Shown here: positions 58,193 to 64,000 of the stretch, one piece after another
Layout: every line of letters begins with the position of its first letter
Numbering within the stretch: position 1 is the first letter of the stretch
Assembly: GCF_020405225.1 (NCBI RefSeq)
Contig: NZ_CP084472.1
Location: 186,001 to 250,000, forward strand
From: Natrinema sp. DC36
Lineage (GTDB): Archaea; Halobacteriota; Halobacteria; Halobacteriales; Natrialbaceae
Length of the DNA stretch: 64,000 nt
Direction: 5' to 3'
The notes under the pieces: model-generated
Database searches by the model: none
What the model was told of the DNA's origin: nothing
The model's input: the letters and a program-made list of their open reading frames with translations, nothing else
Made by a program: the position numbers and the translations under genes

Positions 58193-59689
58193 TTAGTTGA
58201 GAGAGTCTCCGAAAGTGAAGACGTGTCCATTTTCGCCAGCGTTCCCGCTCTGTCCACCCGTCCCGTCCTCCCCACCGGAGTATACACCGGATCCGCCGGA
58301 GCCGCCACCCCCACCGTCCCCGCCCGTCACATCGATGGCTGAACTCGAAGCGTTGAGGGCACCGGTGACCGTGATCACCGTCCCGCCGCCTCCACCACCG
58401 CCTCCACCGCCGCCTCCTCCACCGCCTCCACCGCCGTAACTGCCACCTCCATCACCGCCATCGCCGCCGGAATTTGCGTCAGTACCACGAGCCAAAACGT
58501 CGCCATTGATGACGATTTCTGGAGACGCTAATAAGACCACACCTCCGCCGTCACCTCCTGCTCCACCATCTGTGCCTGAACCCCCGCTTTCGGAACTGTA
58601 GTTATTTTCATCCGAGCCTCCGGAACCTCCCCCACCTCCACCTCCCGCACCTGCTCCACCGCCTCCAGCTAAAACGGAGAGTCCCAAAATATCGTCAAAC
58701 GAACCAACATACGGAACGGTGATATCAGCACTGATATTGCTGGTAGCCGTTGTGTTCGAGGTCCCTCCGCCTCCGTTACCGCCAGTACCTCCCTCGTTGG
58801 GATCTACACCTCCGGCACCACCGCTACCGCCGCCAGCGGCACCACCGGAAGCGAACCATCGCCCCGCCTCACCGGTAGCGCCATCATCGCCGGAGCTGCC
58901 GTCATTCCCGTCCATATTGTTAGATCCGACTCCAGCTCCACCCGATCCACCTGAACCTCCAGCGCCCCCGGATGCGCCAACGCCAGTCGCGGTGAGAGTT
59001 CCATTGATCTCGATCCTGTCTGAAGCGAAGATGACTACAACGCCATCTGCCGGATCTGCCTCGACGGTCACACCGCCGTTGATAGTGTACGTCGTGGCCG
59101 ACACGACTCCGCTCTCAGTCGTATTACTGCTCCGGGTTATTGCACCGTCACGCCCATCGCCGTACATCGGTGGTTGAAACGCCGTTGGCGGACTGCCTTG
59201 CAACCGATCCGCATTGAGCCCCGACCCCTGTCCTTGGGCCAGTGGGATACGTCGGCTCGAGATATCGCTGCTCGAGATATCGCTCACCCCCGCGCCGATC
59301 CAAACCTCCGCGAGCGGGATGAACGTGCCGCTGGGGATGGGGACCGTCGGTAATCCGGTCCGCGTTCCCTGCTCGTTCGACGGACTGGCTGCAGCGGGAG
59401 AGCCGCCGAGCGTCTGGACCGCCCCAGTGCCGTCCAGATAGACCAGCGCCTTTCGCGGGTTGTCTGGGTCAGAACTGGGAAGGGAGACCCCGGAGGCGTT
59501 GCTCACGGCCTTTGCCGGCCCACCGAGACGAGCCTCTGCCGAGATCGTCACGTCGACCGCGAGGTTGCTACTGCCGGGATCGACACTCGCGCCATCGGGA
59601 TCGAGCAGATGGTAGCCGTTGAGTGCCATCTGGTACTGCACGATGTCGAGTAACTGTGCGCCGTCTGCGATGCTGGGATTGAATGTCAT
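58193..59689 (-). CDS. Polyglycine-rich tail fibre or adhesin
   Basis: A 498-residue protein. Residues 1-190 look like a fibre base ('MTFNPSIADGAQLLDIVQYQ', 'FIPLAEVWIGAGVSDISSSD'). Beyond residue 200 come beta segments ('EINGTLTATG') separated by long glycine tracts such as 'GGSGGSGGAG' and a run of 18 glycines broken by few residues. This recalls tailed-phage adhesins of the S16 gp38 type, whose glycine runs pack as polyglycine II helices. ATG 59689 chosen since the frame upstream overlaps the next gene and is arginine-rich. Confidence 0.72.
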   Translation of the reverse strand: MTFNPSIADGAQLLDIVQYQMALNGYHLLDPDGASVDPGSSNLAVDVTISAEARLGGPAKAVSNASGVSLPSSDPDNPRKALVYLDGTGAVQTLGGSPAAASPSNEQGTRTGLPTVPIPSGTFIPLAEVWIGAGVSDISSSDISSRRIPLAQGQGSGLNADRLQGSPPTAFQPPMYGDGRDGAITRSSNTTESGVVSATTYTINGGVTVEADPADGVVVIFASDRIEINGTLTATGVGASGGAGGSGGSGGAGVGSNNMDGNDGSSGDDGATGEAGRWFASGGAAGGGSGGAGGVDPNEGGTGGNGGGGTSNTTATSNISADITVPYVGSFDDILGLSVLAGGGGAGAGGGGGGGSGGSDENNYSSESGGSGTDGGAGGDGGGVVLLASPEIVINGDVLARGTDANSGGDGGDGGGSYGGGGGGGGGGGGGGGGGGTVITVTGALNASSSAIDVTGGDGGGGGSGGSGVYSGGEDGTGGQSGNAGENGHVFTFGDSLN

Positions 59690-59732
59690 TGGAGTATCGT
59701 ACCGAAAACTGAGGTGTCGGTTCTGGAGCGGT

Positions 59733-60854
59733 TCACCGGCGGACGTTGTTGCGGGCAACGAGCCCCTTCGCCGGCTGCGGATCAACGACCGATGCCGACG
59801 CGATTGGGGAGAGCCAGTCCTCAAGCGCCTGCGGAACGGGGCCGGTCTCGTCCTCGGGGATCGAGAACTGCACCGCGTCGTAGCCGCGGTTGAGGTTCGC
59901 GTTCAGCGCGAACAGCGAACCGTCGACGTCGAACGTGAGCTGGGCGCGATCGCGAACCATCGCGACGTCCATGAGGTCGACGTCGAACAGCGTGACCGTC
60001 GACGGCTGCGCTCCCTCGAGGCCGACCGTCGCCCAGGCGTCGGTCGCGGAGTCCCATTCCTCGGCCTCGAGTGTGCCGTTAGGCTCGTCGAGACGTAGCC
60101 GAAGGAGGCTCGTATCCAGGATGATCTCGTCGACGCCGGTTTTCGGTGAGAAGATCTTGACCCAGTCGTCTTCGGTCTCGGATCCCTGCGTATCGAAAAC
60201 GTGGACGTCGAAATCGCCGTCGGCTTCGAGATCAAGCTGGTAGATGAGTGCTGGCTCCCCCGTCCCGACTGCAGCCTCGCCGTCGGCGATGTCGAAGATC
60301 TCGATGTTGCCGCCCTCGGCGCTGCGAGTCTCAACTGGCGACGCAAGGTCGCGCATTTCGTCCTCCGGGTTGAACCACTGGGTCTTCTTCGCGGCCGCCG
60401 GGATACCGACCTGGAGCGTCGTGTCGTTGCCGAACTCGTGGTCGATATCTTCGTTCGGATTCGTCTCGAGGATGCGGAAGTGCGACTGGTCCGTCCCTGA
60501 TCGAGACAGCGTCAGCGGGACCTGGTGGTGATCATCGTCGTCGTCCTGTGACAGGCGGACGTCGCGATCGACGCTCGAGGCTGCGTAGTATCCTTCCAGG
60601 TCGGGCTGGGCTGGGATCGAGACCGCGACCGGAGAGAACGTCGGCTGCGAGAGGAGGTGCTCGGCTTCACTCGCCCGGATCCGCCCTCGTGGACCGTCGC
60701 AGATGATCGTAAACCCGATCGTCGGTGTCGGCCCGGTGAGCATGGTCGCCGAGCCCCGATCATCAAGTTGTGTCTGGTTAGCGACATCGGGACTGGCTCC
60801 GACGTCGATCTGTCCGACCTGGTCGTCGTCGAACTCGAGCGTATGTAGTTTCAT
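59733..60854 (-). CDS. Putative distal tail protein
   Basis: A 373-residue protein. 'MKLHTLEFDDDQVGQIDVGA' is a typical distal-tail (Dit-like) beginning; the middle has a galectin-like beta part ('IYQLDLEADGDFDVHVFDTQ') and ends with 'GYDAVQFSIPEDETG'. It directly follows the tape measure gene in transcription (ATGA overlap at 60851-60854), the place where Dit lies in siphovirus-like tail modules. No sequence motif proves it. Confidence 0.65.
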   Translation of the reverse strand: MKLHTLEFDDDQVGQIDVGASPDVANQTQLDDRGSATMLTGPTPTIGFTIICDGPRGRIRASEAEHLLSQPTFSPVAVSIPAQPDLEGYYAASSVDRDVRLSQDDDDDHHQVPLTLSRSGTDQSHFRILETNPNEDIDHEFGNDTTLQVGIPAAAKKTQWFNPEDEMRDLASPVETRSAEGGNIEIFDIADGEAAVGTGEPALIYQLDLEADGDFDVHVFDTQGSETEDDWVKIFSPKTGVDEIILDTSLLRLRLDEPNGTLEAEEWDSATDAWATVGLEGAQPSTVTLFDVDLMDVAMVRDRAQLTFDVDGSLFALNANLNRGYDAVQFSIPEDETGPVPQALEDWLSPIASASVVDPQPAKGLVARNNVRR

Positions 60855-63250
60855 GGGCCTGTCCCGTTGATGATTTCTTTAGCCTTCGCCTCCGCGCGCT
60901 CGTCGATGATCTTGTTGAACTCACGGCTGTTCAGGTCCATTTCGACGATGAGTTGGAGGGTTTCGACCGTTGTTCTGAGTTGGTCGTGTTTCTCGAGGAG
61001 CGTGTCGAACTTCGCCGCGAGGTCACTCTCTTGGCCACCCTCGTCGCTGCTTTCGGCGAGCATCTTTTCGACCGACTGTTTGTCGATGTCCTCCGACGAC
61101 ATCGAAGTGCCGTTACTGTCGCTGCTTGTGTCGATCTCGAACCCTTCTTCCTTGAGCTGGGCGCGGACGTCCTCGAGTTGAGTGGACCGCTCTTCTTCAG
61201 ACTCTAATTCGGATCGGGCGACGTCGACAACAAGCTCAGTTTCAACCTCGCCAAGATTCTCAGCATCACGGACTTGGGCCAGTTGCTCTTCGACCCTTTG
61301 CGCCTCTTCGCGGGCTTCTGTATACTCTTCGCCGTAGACGTTCGATTTCCGTTCCTCGAGTTCTGAAAGCCGTTCCTCGAGGTGGGTTTCGATATCGCCG
61401 GTCTGGAGGTTATCAACGACTCCGTTCTGGAATCCGGAGCCGAACTCTTGGCCAGCGTTTTCGCCTTCTGTTTCCCAGTCTCCATCCTCACCCTCTGCAG
61501 GGTCGAAATTCTCCTGGCTGAGCTCCCCATTATCGAAGTCTTCTGAATCGGGCGGGTCCGGTTCATCTGGACTTTCGATACTTGGCCCACCATCACCGTC
61601 CCCACCGATCCCGGGGATCTTCTCGATATACTTCATCAGCCAATCGATTTTGTTGCCGATCCAGTCGAAGACCTGGCCGGTGATATCTTGGATCCCGAAG
61701 AGGTTCTCAGACCAACCTTTATAGAGCCACCCAACCGGCCCGAGCAGTGCGAGTATCCAATCAGGGGCGGCATCGAACCACCCCTTGACAGTAGAGAGCG
61801 CGCTGTAGGTCTTGTCTTTAATTCCAAACATATTGTTGGTGAACGCGTAATATAGCCCTGCGACAGCAGCTACGAGCACTCCTATAGCGGCGATAATCGC
61901 CCAAATAGGGACCGTGATCGGGCCGAGGGCAACGTTCGCGGCTATCGCTGATGGAACAACTCCGCCAGACAGGGCCCCAGAGAGGCCCCATGACGATGCT
62001 GTCAGAACACCATAGGCCCCGGACAGAGCAACGATCGACTGCGCCATTAGCCCCGCCATCATGAGGACCGGGCCGAGTGCTGCTAATAGACCAACAGCCG
62101 CGATGATCGCTTTTTGCTGCCCATCACTCAGCCCTTGGAACCTCTCGGAAGCGCCTTTGACGTACCTAGTCAACGACGAAAGCATCGGGAGTAGCTGCGA
62201 TCCAATGGCGATTCCGACGTCCTTAAGATTCGATTTGGCGATGGACAGTTCAGCGTTCAGGGTCTCGCGCTGTGTTGTCGCCATGTCTTTCGTCGCACCC
62301 TCCGCCTCTCGAAGACGATCGGTATTTTCCTGAAGTGCGGAGCTGCCCTCTTGCATGAGTGCAGCCATCGCAGGTCCGGCTTCGGTCCCGAAGACCGAGG
62401 CGGCGTCCCCGGCCCCAACGCCGGCTTCCTCCATATTCGCGAGGACTTGCGTGAGGGACAAGATGTTGCCCTGCGAGTCGCGTGTCGCAACCCCCATTCC
62501 CTCGAGTTTCTTGGTTACAGTGGACCCCTCGTCAGAGATCTGGGACATAACGTTCCGAAGGGCGGTCCCGGCACGTTCGCCCTGGATACCAACATCCCCC
62601 ATCTGCCCGATCGCGGCAGACGTCTCTTCGATCGAGAAGCCGAGCGAGGAGGCAACAGGGGCGACTTTACTCATCGCCGAGCTCATATCCTGCATCGTCT
62701 GGTTATGGTTGCTGACCGTGGCTGTGAGCGTGTCCGTCACCTCGGTCATTTCGTCGGCTTCATACCCAAACGCGGACATGACGTTCGTCGCCGTATCCGT
62801 TGCCTGAGCCATGTCCATCTGCCCGGCTTCGGCGAATGCAGCCACTTGTGGCATCGCTGCCATCGACTCCTGTGCATCGAGGCCCGCCGATGCGAGGTAG
62901 TAGTACGATTGAGCGGCCTGGTCTGCACTGTGGGTGGTTGTATTCGCGACCTCCTGAGCCGTTTGCTCGAGGTCTTCGCGCATCGCCTCGTCGACGTCGC
63001 CCATCACCGCGATGGACTTCTGCATGTTCTGGTCGAACGAAGCTGCTGTGCGGGCAGAGAGCGCCCCCATCGCCATCAGTGGGGCCGTGATCCCCGCCGT
63101 CATCGTCTTCCCAGCGGATGTCAGCTTCTTCCCCGTCTTCTGAGCCTGGCCCTGGAGACCATCCAAATCGTTCTGTGCATCCTCCACTCCCGAACGGAAC
63201 CCCGATTGATCGAGGTTCAGCACGGCTGTCAGTGTTGAAATCGTGGGCAT
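60851..63250 (-). CDS. Tail tape measure protein
   Basis: A 799-residue protein that sets tail length. The N-terminus 'AVLNLDQSGFRSGVEDAQND' is the usual TMP start, residues about 60-340 are the PhageMin_Tail domain ('ATNVMSAFGYEADEMTEVTD', 'GDVGIQGERAGTALRNVMSQ'), residues 370-480 hold hydrophobic spans ('IIAAVGLLAALGPVLMMAGL'), and the C-terminus is coiled coil. At the usual 0.15 nm per residue the tail would be about 120 nm (inference). Lies between the chaperone and the distal-tail gene. Confidence 0.9.
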   Translation of the reverse strand: MPTISTLTAVLNLDQSGFRSGVEDAQNDLDGLQGQAQKTGKKLTSAGKTMTAGITAPLMAMGALSARTAASFDQNMQKSIAVMGDVDEAMREDLEQTAQEVANTTTHSADQAAQSYYYLASAGLDAQESMAAMPQVAAFAEAGQMDMAQATDTATNVMSAFGYEADEMTEVTDTLTATVSNHNQTMQDMSSAMSKVAPVASSLGFSIEETSAAIGQMGDVGIQGERAGTALRNVMSQISDEGSTVTKKLEGMGVATRDSQGNILSLTQVLANMEEAGVGAGDAASVFGTEAGPAMAALMQEGSSALQENTDRLREAEGATKDMATTQRETLNAELSIAKSNLKDVGIAIGSQLLPMLSSLTRYVKGASERFQGLSDGQQKAIIAAVGLLAALGPVLMMAGLMAQSIVALSGAYGVLTASSWGLSGALSGGVVPSAIAANVALGPITVPIWAIIAAIGVLVAAVAGLYYAFTNNMFGIKDKTYSALSTVKGWFDAAPDWILALLGPVGWLYKGWSENLFGIQDITGQVFDWIGNKIDWLMKYIEKIPGIGGDGDGGPSIESPDEPDPPDSEDFDNGELSQENFDPAEGEDGDWETEGENAGQEFGSGFQNGVVDNLQTGDIETHLEERLSELEERKSNVYGEEYTEAREEAQRVEEQLAQVRDAENLGEVETELVVDVARSELESEEERSTQLEDVRAQLKEEGFEIDTSSDSNGTSMSSEDIDKQSVEKMLAESSDEGGQESDLAAKFDTLLEKHDQLRTTVETLQLIVEMDLNSREFNKIIDERAEAKAKEIINGTGP

Positions 63251-63288
63251 GTGCTAATCGCTCGTTTTACGTTCATCGAAAGAATGGC

Positions 63289-63519
63289 TCAAAATTGGAG
63301 TTTATCGCTGAGTTGCTGCTGCTCCTGCTGGTGTTCTTTATAGCGCTGGATCCAGAACGTCTTCTGCGGTTCGTCGAGATCTTCGAAGAACTCGCTCGGA
63401 CGAATGTGTTGTTCCCGATTGAGCCAATCTAGGAATCGTCCGACATGAGACTCTGCAACATCTCGAGCTGTTGAGATTGCGTCTCTGCCTCGCCAAGCGC
63501 CATAAAATCCTGATAGAGC
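63289..63519 (-). CDS. Tail chaperone extension, probable -1 frameshift product
   Basis: A 76-codon frame without its own start codon, open from 63519 to the TGA at 63289, overlapping the end of the chaperone gene by 91 bases in the -1 frame. The part beyond the overlap, 'VGRFLDWLNREQHIRPSEFF' and 'QKTFWIQRYKEHQQEQQQLS', looks fully natural. At 63504-63507 the RNA is GAU-UUU-AUG, where tRNA-Phe can slip back one base from UUU to UUU. Long-tailed phages make gpG and gpGT from such pairs, directly before the tape measure gene as here. Confidence 0.7.
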   Translation of the reverse strand, partial: ALSGFYGAWRGRDAISTARDVAESHVGRFLDWLNREQHIRPSEFFEDLDEPQKTFWIQRYKEHQQEQQQLSDKLQF

Positions 63520-63920
63520 TCACCCACTTCGTCGTCAGTGAATCCGAGCCCATCACGCCAGACAGCAGCGTCTTGGAACGACGGATCAACGGCATGGTCG
63601 GACAGTGTCGCCTCCATCTGGTCGAGTCCGACCTGAGCCTCCTGGAGCAACTCGAACAGATCAGCGCCCGACTGTGCGCCTTCGAGGACGCGCTGTTGTC
63701 GGTCCTCGAATTCCTTCTGAGTCTCCGGGTCCGGGTAGAGGAACTCGATCTCCACGCCGTGGCGCTCGATCGTGAACGTGTCCCGGGACCGGGCGTCGAA
63801 CAGTTCTTGCGCCTGGCCGTAGACCTCGACCTTCTTCTGTTTCTCCTCCTGGACTTCGTCGCGGGCCTGCTCGAGCAGCTCTTCGCGTTCGTCTGGGTTC
63901 GTGACTGTTGCGGTCGTCAT
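63429..63920 (-). CDS. Tail assembly chaperone (gpG-like)
   Basis: A 163-residue, acidic helical protein: 'ELLEQARDEVQEEKQKKVEV', 'RDTFTIERHGVEIEFLYPDP', and a C-terminal 'DDEVGELYQDFMALGEAETQ'. Position (after a presumed major tail protein and before the tape measure) and the overlapping -1 frame mark it as the short form of the tail assembly chaperone. It would wrap the tape measure during tail assembly. Confidence 0.75.
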   Translation of the reverse strand: MTTATVTNPDEREELLEQARDEVQEEKQKKVEVYGQAQELFDARSRDTFTIERHGVEIEFLYPDPETQKEFEDRQQRVLEGAQSGADLFELLQEAQVGLDQMEATLSDHAVDPSFQDAAVWRDGLGFTDDEVGELYQDFMALGEAETQSQQLEMLQSLMSDDS

Positions 63921-63922
63921 GA

Positions 63923-64000
63923 TTACTCGAGTTGGATCTCCGTTTTGGCGATCTTCGTCTCGGACGAGAACTCAGCTGTAACCTCGACCCGATACGTGCC
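63923..64000 (-). CDS. C-terminus of an upstream tail gene (partial)
   Basis: The minus strand reads 'GTYRVEVTAEFSSETKIAKT' to a TAA at 63923, the last 25 codons of a gene that continues beyond the window. By position it should be the major tail protein or a tail-completion protein; the beta-strand pattern fits an Ig-like end. Too short to say more. Confidence 0.6.
   Translation of the reverse strand, partial: GTYRVEVTAEFSSETKIAKTEIQLE

Noticed and set aside
1-64000. CRISPR arrays, rRNA and full insertion sequences
   Set aside because: No regularly spaced repeats, no rRNA sequence and no transposase gene were seen anywhere in the window.

Overview
The window is about 65% GC with very acidic proteins, closely spaced TATA-like boxes about 27 bases before many start codons (leaderless transcripts), and archaeal-type ribosomal proteins L11, L1, L10/P0 and L12/P1. 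Together with haloarchaeal families such as HEWD proteins, HalOD1 output domains and a bacterio-opsin-activator type HTH, this points to the chromosome of a halophilic archaeon (class Halobacteria, probably a Natrialbales-like genus; the genus is inference).

Positions 1-20,200 are ordinary core chromosome. They hold a pair of tandem paralogues of unknown function, mini zinc-ribbon proteins, a methyltransferase, a large membrane-anchored protein joining an actin-like ATPase domain to a long coiled coil, ATP-type PEP carboxykinase, CutA, the L11 gene and the L1-L10-L12 operon, a TctA-type permease, a BtpA-family protein, an Old Yellow Enzyme, MscS, an HpcH/HpaI aldolase, a thioredoxin-like protein and DpsA.

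Positions 20,300-31,930 form an iron/siderophore island on the minus strand. A DtxR/SirR-type regulator lies near five copies of a palindrome of the type TTTTAGGC-NN-GCCTAAAA. The operators precede (i) a 55-residue protein, (ii) an operon with a FecCD permease and an exporter-type fused ABC protein, and (iii) a run of five tandem, translationally coupled Tat-lipoprotein substrate-binding proteins of two alternating subtypes. A thioredoxin-reductase-like flavoprotein follows. No stand-alone FecE-type ATPase is present. Positions 31,900-37,400 return to core genes (HEAT-repeat protein, Lrp regulator with an aminotransferase, GNAT, AstE/aspartoacylase-like enzyme).

From about 37,600 to the end of the window lies a provirus of a tailed haloarchaeal virus, and its right end is outside the window. 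It begins with a tyrosine integrase carrying a C-terminal zinc ribbon. A leftward relay of about eleven small genes with overlapping stop and start codons follows; it overlaps two short antisense genes that look like later insertions. Next come divergent ribbon-helix-helix genes, an AT-richer cargo segment (response regulator inside a 16-bp inverted repeat next to an Orc1/Cdc6 remnant, BAT-type HTH, HalOD1 protein, intact Orc1/Cdc6, two membrane proteins), a second block of small genes and a rightward winged-helix/J-domain block. The tail module runs leftward: tail assembly chaperone with a probable -1 frameshift product, tape measure, distal-tail-like protein, polyglycine fibre, FN3/LamG receptor-binding-like protein and a 908-residue FN3 tail protein. 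A lipoprotein gene and a small membrane protein face the end of the tail module and may alter the host surface.
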